Assembly (NCBI GenBank): GCA_025738555.1
Contig: JAOVFP010000009.1
Location: 3,968,001 to 4,032,000 of the forward strand
Origin: Cyathus striatus
Lineage: Eukaryota; Basidiomycota; Agaricomycetes; Agaricales; Nidulariaceae
Direction: 5' to 3'
Length of the DNA stretch: 64,000 bases
This document shows, one piece after another, positions 47,959 through 60,283 of the stretch. Each line of letters begins with the position of its first letter. The stretch's first letter is position 1. The position numbers and the translations under genes are program-made. Below the pieces are notes generated by a model. It did not search any database. It was given only the letters and a program-made list of their open reading frames with translations, and was not told where the DNA came from.

Positions 47959-49135
47959 TTGAGTGTGTATAGATCTTGGTATATAGGAAGTATAAAATTG
48001 GGGAGTGGATAGATAGCGAGGGATGGGAGGGCGATCTTGGGAGCACATATGTATCCTTTTGGAAACCTCCCGGACCCACAATTGTCAATAATGGCAGCTG
48101 GTCACCGGTTAGATACATCAGCATTCCGACGGCTCATTTCTTTGTCAAGATAAATCAGCCTGGGTCCTGTACGAAGTCAGCTGGGCATATATGTACAATT
48201 TCGTGAGCCAATAAGTTGCGTTGTTATGTACTACGTAGTGTGCGCGCACGAATATAGTTCTTGCTAGTTTCGATTAGAATCTATCTATCAGCAAAAATTA
48301 ATGGAAGACGGAAGTTAACGATGCATATTAAAATGGAAACGAATAGAACACTTATGGCTATACAGTATGCTTCAGATTCATCTGTGCGAGAATGATACCT
48401 ATTCCGAGTTTCTTGGCTAATCTAGCAACAGTACCAATTGATGGTATGATTGACGTGATAAAACAATAAGATGTGTGAGATTTAACACGACTAAAATTTC
48501 ACACCAGAAAAACATATTGGATAGGTCACTACTATAGACGGAGTCGACCTTGTCTAACCATTGGATAGTGTAAGCTGGCATAGTATGCCATATTTAATTA
48601 GTGTACCAGCGTATCTTCTCTGCCACATGAACATTGTCTGAATCTAGAATTTGAAAGAAGTCGAAGAAGTCCATCAAAACCGATAAGCATGTGCAGTATT
48701 CGGGATGTTTGCGCACTGTTGTTGTTGGTGGGCGTAGATGTGGCCGTGGAACGAGGTAGCTCGTTTGAGGTATATGGACGGTGATCCGTGAAGGGAAGAG
48801 CTCAGGAGCATCAGAAGTAAGGAGGGAGTGAGGTAAAGAGGGGAGGAGGGAAGAGAGTGAGGATAAAGTACTAAGAGGATACGACAATGGGAAGGAGAGG
48901 GATCAGTGCGTGGGAAAAACTGCATCGTTGTGCTTCGCAAACGAAGATGACGTAGATGTGGCTGAAAGAGGTTGGAAATCGACTTGAAGAGGGGAGAGAC
49001 TCCGAGAGAGGTATGTAGGGCACGTTTAACTATCTGGGTGACGAGAAGTTAAAGTAATTGATAAGTTCCTGTCTTATCTTTTGAATACTGATTATGAAGC
49101 TGTTTAACAAGTTAGAACAAGTCCACACAGCACTT

Positions 49136-49694
49136 TGTAGCGCAGGCGAAACGCCTGCGCTACAAAAATCGACTTATTACAATTTCCATTACGTAATCAG
49201 CTGATGCGCGCATCGACGCGTTCGCGCGCGCGTTCTCTCACTTTCTCCCTTCAACCCCGACACTCCTGCATCGCTCTCAACGCCGCTATTACTCAACGCG
49301 TTTCAAGATCGTCGGTACTGCGCACTACCAAGCTCCACTAAATGCGCAGTTTGCTTTACCAAAGGCCATGTCAGCACCCTATGTCTCCTTCTCCCAAGTT
49401 TTTAGTTTACAAAATTTCTTCCAATTCATCGGTATGCTTTATGTTTCAAACCTTTCCTTTTTCTTCCAATAAATCTACAATCTCTACACCTTTAATTTCC
49501 GTTCTATTCAACTATCCCTCATTTAGTGATCTCCTTATTCTAATTTTCTATAAAAATCATGTAACTACTCCTTCCTAACTCAGTTTACATTTTGCCCCCT
49601 TCTCGATGCCTTAGAACACCCAGGTCGAACGGATGTTCAACCGACTCGCTTACAATTTCTTTGTTTAGGCCTCAAGCTCATTGTTTCCTCTACA
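49136..49694. mobile_element. 559-base insertion with terminal hairpin (solo LTR or small TIR element)
   Basis: Absent from the matching places in copies 2 and 5. Ends TGTAG...CTACA, flanked by ACTT at 49132-49135 and 49695-49698. The left end is a perfect hairpin with 13-base arms TGTAGCGCAGGCG and loop AAA. TG..CA ends with a 4-base duplication fit a solo LTR; no coding region. GC-rich left half, AT-rich right half. Confidence 0.78.
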
Positions 49695-50499
49695 ACTTCA
49701 GCACACATATGGGAATGGTACAGTGGATTCATGTTCTCCTCCATTCCCCTATCCCTTGGTTGGACTAGTGCCACTATTTACGCGGTTTAGAGTCTGATGT
49801 AGCTGACTTAATTCCGTTATATGTGCACTGTACAGCAACCTCTGATACAAAAATGAACATACAACACTTACAAGACCACGGTTCCAACCAGGATGGGTTT
49901 GAAAAATTTGTTAATCAACCATCACGTAATCCAATGCGACCTAAGAGCGTGTCTTTTGGCGTGTCTTTGCAGAAGATAGGGTAGGTCGCTAAAGCGAAAC
50001 GGTTACGTTGATACCCACTCCTGGATTTGGGAATCAATTTATCGATAATCGTCCTATATTTCGTTGTTCCCCCGTAACATATAAATGAAACTTTTTTGAA
50101 ACAGTGCCCGTCTTTTTTTGCTTTCACGAAAGGCGCTACCAGTGCACACACAATTATTGATGGGACACATATGTACTTCTTATGTAATGATGTCTGACTC
50201 TGAGAGCGCTCTTAATTGAGCTTTAATTGAGCTGATAAGTATCATGTCGAGAGATGACATTGTATAGGGGTAAATTGAAAGCTTTCAATCATCTTTCAAT
50301 CATATCCCGCAGATATAATGAGTCACAACATCGAGTTATGAATGTGCTCAGGGTCAGGAGTCAGAACAAATGTACGTATGTGCACCATTGTACACAAGTA
50401 ATCTTCATACATACTAATTGATTACTCAACATCATATCGATTAAAAAAAACGGATACCAGAAAGGTTTCCATCTAGAAATCTAACTTATCCTTAGCGCC

Positions 50500-50566
50500 G
50501 TGCGTAATACGGTCTCTATCAACGACAGGCGCATGTAGCAACCAATATAATAACAAAGAGTTCATT
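50500..50566 (-). ncRNA. tRNA-like 5' half unit
   Basis: Minus strand TTTGTTATTATATTGGTTGC and GCGCCTGTCGTTG resemble the D arm and anticodon arm of the complete unit 80 bases away, but no T arm follows. Second case of a tandem half-plus-full arrangement. Confidence 0.4.
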
Positions 50567-50647
50567 TGGAAATACGGGATCCATAGATATATATGCATCC
50601 CGGGCTATAACTAACCACACGAACAAAAAAAAAATCAAAAATCAAAG

Positions 50648-50744
50648 CTCTCTGTCTGGGAGTCGAACCCAGCTTTCGCGCGAGACTGATCTTCAAAAAC
50701 ATTTTGATGACAGGCGCGTGTTCTTACCGATATACTAACAAAGA
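50648..50744 (-). tRNA. tRNA-Asp(GTC) with intron, best-preserved copy
   Basis: All seven acceptor pairs form (TCTTTGT with ACAGAGA, one G-T wobble). The D region is GTATATCGGT, the anticodon stem CGCGC/GCGCG is perfect with loop CTGTCA (anticodon GTC), and the T arm CTGGG-TTCGACT-CCCAG is perfect. About 25 bases after position 37 form an intron. The D stem is reduced to about three pairs. It lies inside a dispersed repeat, so it may be a tRNA-derived repeat head, but the fold could support transcription by RNA polymerase III. Confidence 0.65.
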
Positions 50745-50972
50745 GTTGTAAGTTTTTTTCGTAGGTTCTTTAAGTTGAGATTAAGTAGATGTGTTATCGT
50801 CAATATGATATGACTCATGAGTCTTCTACATTTCTTGTAATACTATACCAGGTAGCATGATATCTCATTCTGCTGAGTGTTGTATGGTTAAGTATCAAAC
50901 TGTTAAACGAACTAGTACAAAGCTATTAATTCAACATGCAGTATTAGTGATCTACTCTACCTACAAATTCCC

Positions 50973-50990
50973 ACTACCTTTTAAGGTAGT
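50973..50990. repeat. Dispersed palindrome ACTACCTTTTAAGGTAGT, copy 3
   Basis: Preceded by AAATTCCC and followed by TGGGTTATAGGG; the right flank shares GGGATCTCACTTTCAGGAG-type sequence with copy 2 at 37767. Confidence 0.75.
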
Positions 50991-51179
50991 TGGGTTATAG
51001 GGCAGTTTAGATTTTCCTATAAGGAAATTTTAAAAATCGGGGTCGGGATCTCACTTTCAGGAGATTTGATTGGCTGATGCCCTGAAATGCCCTGAAGCCC
51101 TGTGAGGCTGTGACATTCGTGCCCAGTGTCTCTGCATCGATCCCAAGTTCTCTAGCTCATTCTTTTTTACTGGATGACT

Positions 51180-51918
51180 GGATGACTTCCCGCAGCGTTT
51201 AGAAACCTAGATTAAATTTCTAAACGTCTTAAGCGAGATTGGCCGTAATGCCGATGTCCAAATCGGTTTACTTTGACAGCTGATCTTGAAATCGACCTCT
51301 TTCTAGATAATAATCTGGAAGAGCCCCCCCCCCCTCTTCTAGTTTTAAACGCCCTCTTCTAAACGCATTTTCACTCTCCGATGTCAAAATCCCTGCAGGG
51401 ACGTATCATCTCAAGATTCGCACTACTGTATACGATGTCCTTCCTTCCCTCGTATGACATATTCACAGTATAATTGGCAAAGTAGTCAGCTCTATGTCGT
51501 GCTCTTTCGTGTACTTATTCATCACATTGACTCTCTGTGCAATCAACATATCACTGCACACTTATTTTTAAGAAAACCGGTCCACAGTGTCATTGATGTT
51601 CTTGACTATGGGAAAGAACAATACTTACACCAGAGAAAAGGCTACATCAGACTAGCATGCACATATGTATTATTTAGTTTACAGAGTATTTGAAAGATTC
51701 AGCCATGACAAGACAGGTAAAAAGCAATATTGTTGTGAATAGATGAAAAGATAAACATATGATAAGATTACAACAGCACTGATGAAATTTAGAAACGACA
51801 TTGAAAGTCTGTGAGAAAATGTGCTATGGTTAGAAACGCAGACCTAGATTAGCCGAGCGCCACTCGCTTAACATTTAGAAAAATAATCTGGGTTTCTAAA
51901 CCCTGCGGGAAGTCATCC
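51180..51918. mobile_element. 739-base inverted-repeat element I
   Basis: Both ends read inward GGATGACTTCCCGCAG, then GTTTAGAAACC, AGATTA, TTTCTAAA and TTAAGCGAG, an imperfect inverted repeat of about 55 bases. No long open frame; a run of Cs lies near 51330. Non-autonomous MITE-like element. Target duplication unclear (perhaps ACT). Confidence 0.82.
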
Positions 51919-52520
51919 ACTTCCCGTAAGGATATAGCAGCATTTAGCGAGCTAAACTTTATTTAGAACTCCGATGCCGAGCTCCGGATCACGGTCTCGT
52001 CATGTCTAGCTACCAGCTTAAGTCTGCTAAACATCGAAATATAGCGAGGCCTCCCGACCCCTCTCTATTCTGTTAAAGCTTTGCTAAACCACTTTATTTA
52101 TTACCTCTTACCATTTTAGGGCGATTTATCAGCCTTTCCCCCACGGCATTCAGATCTGTTTGTTGTTGTACTGTGATTCCTCATTCAACAATGAATACCC
52201 CGCTACTAATCAGTAACTATTATAGTTCAAGACATACAATACAGTGCATTTATGCTAAGTGTGATCTAGAATTGGCAGTTGTAAGCCACCATTTTAGTAA
52301 GTAGTAATAGAAAGTATGGAATTATGAAAATCATGGTAACAACTGTTGAGAAAATCAATGAAGTAGCACAAAATAGAATAACTAATTAGTTGACCGCTAA
52401 ATTTCATACATGGCTGAGCATAGCAATATTACAGAATAGCCAAGAAATAGACAAATCATGTGATCAATCGGACCTTAAAATTATAGCTGGCTAAATTCTC
52501 TCTAAATCCTTACAGGAAGT
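51919..52520. mobile_element. 602-base inverted-repeat element II, abutting element I
   Basis: Ends ACTTCCCGTAAGGAT and, in reverse, ACTTCCTGTAAGGAT, with similarity continuing about 40 bases (ATTTAGCGAGCTA versus ATTTAGCCAGCTA). Flanked by CATCC at 51914-51918 and 52521-52525. The terminal ACTTCCC is shared with element I, so the two belong to related families and II probably inserted at the right end of I. Confidence 0.78.
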
Positions 52521-52529
52521 CATCCACTA

Positions 52530-55110
52530 TGCAGCTCTCTGCTTCATTATGGATCACTCTGTGTCCTTCTGATGCTCTCTTACTTCGGTATATTTCACTA
52601 GGCAGCTCCCTGGTTTGTTCTGTCTCTCTCTGCCGCTCTCTACATTGTTCCACTTCCTCCTGCCTCATCTTGCTATGTTCTGTGCAGCTCTGAAGATGGT
52701 CCTCCACCTCCTGGTTCGTTCAAGCCTCTGTACACCTCCTCCATGACTCTAATTCGGAAACAGTGGACCCATCTTCCCCTCTCTCAGTTGACCACACAGA
52801 GACTGACATACCACCCTCCAGGGCCAGTGTGCAATCCCTGCCTCCAGAGCATTCTCGCATCCATGCAACACTGACATGCCTTCCACACCAAACTTTCCTG
52901 TCTTCGTCGTTCTATTTCTTCTGTCGTTGGTATCTGTGCCTCGCCCTGCTTCAACTTTCAGACATCCATGGTACTTGACAGATAGGTTAATGTATGTCAA
53001 CTTATGTTTCTCTCTCTCCCCATAGGTGCTAACACATTTCATCCATCTCACTCAGTTTCTCTGTCACCTTCATTGCACTCCCACTGATTTATTATTTGCC
53101 TAAGAAGGATATACGTGTAAATGATGGTTCGACTCAGTCCTTTCTTCAGGCATTGCTCGGTGATGCTAATACCACCACATGAATTGTGTGGGAGACAGTA
53201 CTCCAATACATGATGATTCTGAAGTGTGTATTATCCCCTTTCCCCACTCCTTTTATTTTTTAATGTGTTTCAATGTGTTTTTACAGTCCTACCTGCTTCC
53301 TCTCACTCACGACATACCTGGCTGAACTGCCCTTTAGAAATGGCAGTACCCTTGATTCACCTTGAACCAGACTTTAGCCACCCTCATTGAGATCCATGCT
53401 ATACCTCCCTTCATTGCAATGTCCCACTCCAACCACTTCCGATTGTACATGGGATAGCGTATTTAGAGGCTTGATCTGCTAGAGGGGAGTACATTCCAAG
53501 TGCCACTGAGGGCCATTGTACAATTGGATGAGGGTGAGGATGATTGGTGCATACCGTCTTTCACTGTGCACTGAGGTGTGGTTCTGAAACAGTCTTCCAC
53601 AGTCCTCTCTCTCTCCTTTCACCTAATGAATGTCTAGGATTCCCATAATTCATCATATGCATCGGCATTCCACAGCTTTCATATCACTGTGCTGACATCT
53701 AAGCCATAGCAGTCAGTTATAGGTTGGGGTAACATGTAGGACATGATTGTACCAGAACAACCCACATTGATCATACAAATCTAAGGCTCTCATCTGACCT
53801 AGACCCTAGTACTCGACTACCCATAAAGGTCTTAGTGAGAGACTATTTATTAACTCATACACTTACATTATTATTAAGCTCAATGCTTTTTTAATATAGA
53901 AATACTTTCCTTTGTATCTATTCATAATGTAAATACATGAAAATTGTAAAGAAATAAGTACATTGGTCCACACTTAGCCTGATCCGAAATACATCAAGGT
54001 ATGAAAGAAGGTAGTGGGTTTTGCCACTTGCCGGCCCTACTTCTTTATCTAATCTAATCACTACAAAACATCTGTATAAAAATAACAATACTACTCATTA
54101 CATGTACAGTACCAAAGAAAGAAAGAATAGACTATCTAGCCTATGATTGAGCAGTTTAAATGACCCAAAAAAGCATCATATACCCAGTAGATTTATCCTT
54201 CTGAAAGTCACTGGGACTGTTCTTTGATAAATCCGACATTCCCAGTCTTCAAAAGGTCTCTTATGTGCATGAAAACGGGATCGCGGTTTGTAAGACAGCA
54301 GAAGCTCCTGCCAAATTGTACCAACAATGCATACACAGATCAATACAAATACATGACATGACATTTCCTGATATCCCATGCATGGCAGCTGTCAACATGT
54401 TACTGTCAGAGGGAAGATAACAACGTCATTGCCTAGGTGAATCCCTACGCTCACGGAGTATGCTCATAGCCAGGGGGTCATATGTCATATGGGGTTGCAC
54501 TTACGGGTATCCTGATGCTGCGAGCGTTCATCCCAGGTCAAAAGTCCATCTAGGGACATCACATGTAGTCTAGGGAAAGCCAGAGTTTAGATGCGGCTAG
54601 ATACACATAGAAAAAGAGAATATTTAGATTTTTTTCTAGCACCATCAAAGCGGATCTAGTCTAGTCTCAAGAGTGAAAATGTTAGATTTTCATTAGATGT
54701 TTTCTCTAGTGAGGCATAGCCCATTATAGCAACATCTATGGTTTCCCTCTTCTCAATCTATGCGTATATTGCACAATCAATTGACATCGCATTCTCGCAG
54801 TAGAATTGTAGAACCAAAAAATGAGATATATTGAGAATATATCTACAGAATACAGATACAAAGTGTAAAGATAATGTAAACTACTACACATGCAGCCATT
54901 GAAAACCCTCTTGACATTGAGTACCACATCACCTAGCAGAAGTGCCTCCATCCCGTACATGTACAGCTGCATACCACACCCCACCCCATGACCAATACTA
55001 GAATGCTGCCTGATGTTCCTAAGAATAGATTATTGATGCGCTTGAAACATACGCAAGTTACCGACTCATGTATGTCATTCCCTTCCTTTGTCACTTACCT
55101 CTATAATAAA
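52530..55110. other. No recognised gene
   Basis: Mostly CpG-poor. A minus-strand frame at 54176-54379 starts MGYQEMSCHVFVLICVCIVG, which looks like a signal anchor, but no continuing exon was found. A copy of the GGTAGTGGGTTTTGCCACTT repeat lies at 54011. Confidence 0.4.
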
Positions 55111-55155
55111 CATACTATCGCTAATCAGTACTTAGTGTTCATCACAGGTTAGTGT

Positions 55156-55171
55156 TGTCACAGCTGTGACA
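55156..55171. repeat. 16-base palindrome TGTCACAGCTGTGACA
   Basis: Perfect palindrome that overlaps the inner edge of the left inverted repeat of the pogo-like element. Its arms equal the TGTCACA terminus of the element inserted in the transposase gene at 56180. Confidence 0.7.
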
Positions 55172-55527
55172 TTCCCTCATATTAAAACTCCGTCGATAGT
55201 TTTGATGGCATCAGAAGCTCACCTAACCAACGCGCGTTGGTTGCGCACTGGTTGCGCGCAAGAGCAATGACCAACGTAAGTATTGAAGATCTACCTTGGA
55301 TAATAGAATGAAATTGAATAGCTATAATACATTGATATGTACTTATAATACAATATTTACTATATATACAGACTATAATACAAGTACTAGCAATATGTAC
55401 ATTAAGATTAGAAACATTGTACCACAAAAATATACACTATGATATGGTATGTTACTGAGGCCAAGCAATTATAGAGATCTATGGTAAGTAGATGTGAACT
55501 GACTGCTATGTTGCGAAGTACTCGCTC

Positions 55528-58500
55528 TCATAGTTTCCCCATTGACACTATTGGCGCAGCAAATGTATCAGGGTATCTCTGATGATGGTGATCATAGGAA
55601 ACTTGGAATCCTGACGTTGTAGACACCTGTGGATGACGAAGAACATTAGCATTGATAAAATAAGAAAGTGAATAGTATATTGGAACATCCTCTGTGAAGG
55701 CTTGTGAAGTACTTGACGAAGTTGAAGGGTTATGAGCAATGGGATCAGAATGCAGTTGGGGTTGGGGTGCTTCAATGCGGCGCCGTTTGTTAGATAACAG
55801 TGCAGAGAAGCGGGGATTTAGCTGTAGCTGTGCTGAGTTGTCTTCTACATAAACCCTAATATTGCTTGAAAGTTGCGCGAGCTTTATCTTTTTGTCTTCA
55901 GCGAGACCTAGAGCATGTGCTATAGTGCGAAGGTCATCTTTCCGTTTATAGGATGACAAAGGAAGCTCAAATATCTTGTTTGCTGCATCATGACGAATCC
56001 GAGCCTCAGCTTCTTCAACTTCGTTCTCCTTCTGCTTTTGCTTCTCTACTGCCACCTTCTTTCGTTCCATATGCTCTTCAAACTCTTTTGCATGAGCAGC
56101 CTTCAATTGGGGGTGAGTTAAAAACCGTGCTTTTACTTTCATTGTTGACACACTGCTGTTGTTCTTCTTGCTAGTATTATGTCACAAAAATCCGAATCAC
56201 ATTGTAAGGCCTTAAGCCTTAAATCTCAACACCATACATTATAATGTTATTGAAAGGCATAATATAAACGATTCTAAGCCTATCATATGCCGTTATAAGA
56301 CACGGGTGTTCCTGCAATAAGTTTCAAGGCTGTGGGACTTCATTAAATGAAAGTTAGGGCATTCGTAAGATTAATCTTGGATTCCAAGGTGGCCGTAGTA
56401 TTATTTAGTTCTTAAAATTACTTGTAGTTCATCCAAAAAAAGAGTATTGAGTATAACTGTTTAACAGCCATTAGATATATTGAACCAGGTACACTCGTAC
56501 TTAACTCACTAGTTACAGTAAAATCATGACATATCGCAGTGGTAAAATATATAGTAAAATAAATACCTCTCGGCTCACATGCTCTGCGACGGAGCTCGGG
56601 ACTACAACAGAGTGAGTGGTGGAAGTCTACCGAGATGTAGACAAGTCTGGATTGGTCTGGAAAGAACACCAGAGCTGGTTCCGGAACTTGGAAACCCCCC
56701 TGCCGAAACACTACAAGATCCGATTTGATGACTAAAACATCTGCCTGCGATGTATAAAAGGGCACTGACTTTCTCGTTTACACGCAAGGTAAGTGAGGTT
56801 GTGGATAACCTAAAGGTAAGTGAAATGGCATGGTAAGTGACATAGGTATTAAAGTACTGAAGGCTTAAGTAACGATGAGCAGTATTTGTAGTATAAAGAT
56901 TTGTATGTGTTTTCTAGTCAAATATCAATCTATTTATTAGAATCCTCGCAGCTTGTGCTTCATGGAAAAAAATAAAGAAATAAATTTGCCCTTTATTCGA
57001 GCAGTCTTACACACGTTACAAGCAATTGTAGCGAATGAATGTATTGTAAGACTCGGCAGAGAGCCTTATAAATCATTAGCAGCATTGTGCTGTTTATATC
57101 GTGTTTTAAGGCTCTCCGCCATGCCTTTCAAGACTGTTTAAGGATTCGTGTTCAACAATTTACCTTACATGGTAGCCACTGCCTTAAGGCATTACAATGC
57201 ACCGTAATTTATTGTATGGCAAACTTAACTTTTGTGACATATCGAGTTTGGTTCGTAGTTGACTGTTAACTCGCCCCATTATCGTGCAGTGGGAATTAGC
57301 TGCTGTGGTGAGTGCGGATTGGACCTTAAGAGCTTCGGTGAGAGTGTTGATTTGACGTCTCAGTGCATAGACCTCATGTAAAAGGTCGTCTTTGGCCTTT
57401 AATTCATCTCCAGCATCTTGGAAGCTCGCCAACTCCAATAAGCAAGCATGAACAAGCTTTTTTGGATCGATAAAGGCATCAGGAGAAGATACACGTGTTG
57501 AATAACAATGTGGATGTGGTTCTGCTTCGGTCTCGTGGTCATCCATCTGATTTTCGTCACCATCTGCATTATGGCTCCAGTCGTATCCCTGGTCAATACC
57601 ACCATGTGAACCATTACCAAAATCATTCTCATCAACGGTCTCGTCATCAGAATCTTCATGTCTACTGATCCATTCGCTGTCTTCATCATCACTCTCAAAA
57701 TCAGAAGATCCAAGTTCCACAAATGCCCGCTTTCGACTACTGGAGGGTGTACTAGTTGAGTCCCTATCATTATCCTCATCTGACATTACTCCTGGGTCAG
57801 AACTTGGAATATCATCGGGATAGCTGTCAGGAAATTGAGCCTCGGTCGAAGTAACTCTGCTTGGGGCATAGTCTTCTGGGGTGAAGACCGCTGGATCGTA
57901 AGGATAGAGTCGTGTCTTTCGAAATGATTCCTTTATAAGGTCCGGCAACATGTGCTTCTCTCGCACTTCAAGGTAATTCTGGATCACATTGTACCGGTTC
58001 ATTGATATCCCTCGGTGTATGCATTCGTCACAATGCTCTCTCCACTGACGCTGACTATGGGTGAAAATTACGACATCAAGAGGTTGCATTTTATGAGTGC
58101 ACTTCGATGGGAAGCAGAGGATTATGACAGTAAAGCCTTCCTTGCATGCATCGTAAACTACCTTTTGCAACTCTGGTGTCTCATGAGAACCATGGCCATC
58201 GCAAAATAGAATAATTGGCTTCGACTTGTCAATGACATTCTTCTTTGCATGAGGTAAGAAAACTTCCTCTGTCCACTTGAGTGTAAGCTCATCATCTGTC
58301 CAGCCTGAAGGTGGTATAGCGACACTATGATGAATTATATGAGTACTTGTAAGTGAATTATGAATATTTGTGTACCTTCCAATACTATCATCTGGAAGAT
58401 TTGACAGTTTTGGAAGCAGGCCATCAGAGAGAACAAATGAAGGGGGAACAGCATCTCCAGCAGCAGATACACATTCAACAACCGTAACCAGCTCCAGGTT

Positions 58501-59181
58501 ATCGCTGCTAATCTTGTAGCGATTTCGATGTTTGGGGAAGTATACATATTTTCGAGGGCTTCCTTTTCGCCCTCCACCCAGCTGAATACCTTTTTCGTCC
58601 ATATTGTAGATATGCTCCGGAGGTATTTCACCATATTGCTCATGAATAGAGTTGACCTTGTCAAAGAAGTCAGCAACAACAGCCTGGTTGAAGTTTTTTG
58701 CACATTTTGGATCAAGCTTGGCTGGTTTTGCTGGAACAATCTCAGGATGGCGGGCTACCAACCTTGATGCAAAACGCTTCCCAGCTCGACGACCAGCCAA
58801 TTCGGTAGCATGGTCACGCAAGGTATGAAGCTCCCATGGCTGACCAGCCTCTGCATCATGTTCTGACCACTCTAAAAGTACGGCCTCCTGAGTAGCATTC
58901 AGTAATCGCCGCTGTTCTGCTACATCTTTATAACATGCATGTTTTCCATTTGCACATTGTTGAAGTGTATTAACATGAACCTAAATAATTTACACCTGAA
59001 ATGAGACAACAGCGCGAGAACTGCAAGGAATGAATGGATTACTTACACCATATGCCTCAGCTGCTTCTGTCCAGAATTTGTATGTACCATTCCTTTTAGC
59101 TTCAATTGCAGCTTGAATGTTCTTTTCATATTCTGGATCATGATAAGCTCGGCTTTGACTTTGAGAACTACCTTGAACCAT
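55528..59181 (-). pseudogene. pogo-family DDE transposase, coding region split by an insertion
   Basis: Exon 1 is 59181-59047 (MVQGSSQSQSRAYHD, start of a psq-type helix-turn-helix); a 66-base intron (GTAAGT..TTTAG) leads to exon 2 from 58980. Helix-turn-helix AAEAYGVHVNTLQQ and a CENP-B-type domain ending RLVARHPEIV come first. The DDE domain shows IYNMDEKGIQLG (Asp near residue 173), ILFCDGHGSH (near 306) and THKMQPLDVVIF (near 347), the DDD pattern of pogo/DDE_1 proteins. An acidic linker and heptad-like region follow. At 57240 the frame enters the inserted element and stops at 57184; beyond it, from 56179, the frame resumes (NTSKKNNSSVSTMKVKARFL) to a stop at 55528 with the basic, SYKRKDDL-type C-terminus. 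The DDE core itself has no visible lesion. Confidence 0.88.
56180..57239. mobile_element. 1,060-base TA-flanked element inside the transposase gene
   Basis: Both ends read inward TGTCACAAAA; further in, CATTGTAA.GCCTTAAG.C recurs at both ends. TA occurs at 56178-56179 and 57240-57241. No long open frame. TA target and short inverted repeats suggest a non-autonomous Tc1/mariner-type element. Confidence 0.88.
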
Positions 59182-59539
59182 AGTATTTCCCAGGGCCTGA
59201 TGCTTGAGAGCCTGTCCAAGCGCTCAATGCAGACACGACACGTTTCTCACTGTCGCGTCATCAACTTTAATGAGGATTACGAGATATTTGATGCGATCAA
59301 AAAACAATCACATTGTTGAAATTCCGCTCAGCCATAACACGGCTAGTGTGACAACCTTCCAAAAACACTAACATAAAACATGAGCCCATACTAACAAAAA
59401 AAGGTTATATTCATCTTTATTGAAGTAAGCTATAGCCAAATCTGAAATTTTGAGGGAAAAGGAGGTCAGGAAGGCAGTGATATACGCCCAACACTAACCT
59501 GTGATGAACACTAAGTACTGATTAGCGATAGTATGACAA

Positions 59540-60280
59540 TATTCTCATTCTCATCAGATCTCTGACATTCTCTTAGCACTCTTTGACATATCACAATCAC
59601 CACATGACTTGACAGGGTGATAATAACGAAGGGTAAATGTCTCACACTCTTTATTTAGTAGCACTGTACACACTGTAGTAGAATTTGTATTTAAGTAGTT
59701 AGATTTGTATGTAGATACTTCAGTTCTTGAATCAAGACTTATCCATACTCTTACCTCTTTCTTAAGTTTTCAAGACACTCACTTCATGTTTCGCTGTCAT
59801 TTGTTGACTTTACGGTTGACTTACATTGGTGTTCCCACATGTATACTGTAGGCTGTAGCATGCATGGGCACATGTTTTGTTCGAGCTCTTGGGGCATTGA
59901 AGCAATGGGCGGCATTGGTGAATGATTAGTATGGAACTGCTATGTCTGCTTGCTGCATGTCATGTGCCAGGTGTTGCATAAAGCAACATCCGTTGTAAAT
60001 GTGGCAGAAGTTGGTCGGTGAGGATAGATAGCCCTAGTTGCTGTTTACCAACATTACCTGTGATTGACAAGGGAAAGCTTGAGCAGTTCAGAGAATGTGA
60101 TGGTGGTAGTATGGGAGAGAGCAAGATGGTGGTTGGGGGGAAAGGAACAGCATGCTGCCATATTCTGTGAATAAGCTGTATATTAAGGGAAGGAATGATG
60201 GACTTGCATTAATTCCTTCCAAACTCATCAACATCATTCAGCCCATTCCATTCTCACCCAAGTACACTCAATATTGATAG
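59540..60280. other. Intergenic, no gene seen
   Basis: AT-rich and CpG-poor, between the pogo element and the LTR-like repeat. No feature beyond short open frames. Confidence 0.5.
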
Positions 60281-60283
60281 ATA

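Larger units (their letters stand above)
48600..51000 (-). repeat. tRNA-Asp repeat, copy 4 (longest)
   Basis: Same block order as 19800-21660: GCAGTATTCGGG (48690), purine-rich tract (48780-48900), GATCAGTGCGTGGGAAAA (48899), TATCTTTTGAATACTGATTA (49074), CTAAAGCGAAACGGTTAC (49990), tRNA half unit (50500), spacer, complete tRNA unit (50648-50744). Interrupted by a 559-base insertion at 49136-49694. Confidence 0.75.
55113..59533 (-). mobile_element. pogo-like (Tc1/mariner) transposon with perfect 47-base inverted repeats
   Basis: 55111-55157 and 59489-59535 are exact reverse complements (start CATACTATCGCTAATCAGTA) and enclose the DDE transposase. Element read as 55115-59531 with TA at 55113-55114 and 59532-59533, the Tc1/mariner target; because the repeat identity includes the TA and its neighbours, ends could shift by a few bases. 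Identical arms suggest a young insertion. It contains the 1,060-base insertion 56180-57239. Confidence 0.88.

Noticed and set aside
54176..54379. Possible secreted or membrane protein start on the minus strand
   Set aside because: A hydrophobic N-terminus alone, with no further exon, is not enough.
56953..57269. Short plus-strand frames in the TA-flanked element as a transposase
   Set aside because: Only about 60 codons each, with no catalytic motif; the element is non-coding.
57399..57779. Second minus-strand frame inside the pogo transposase
   Set aside because: Frame-shifted shadow of the acidic linker.
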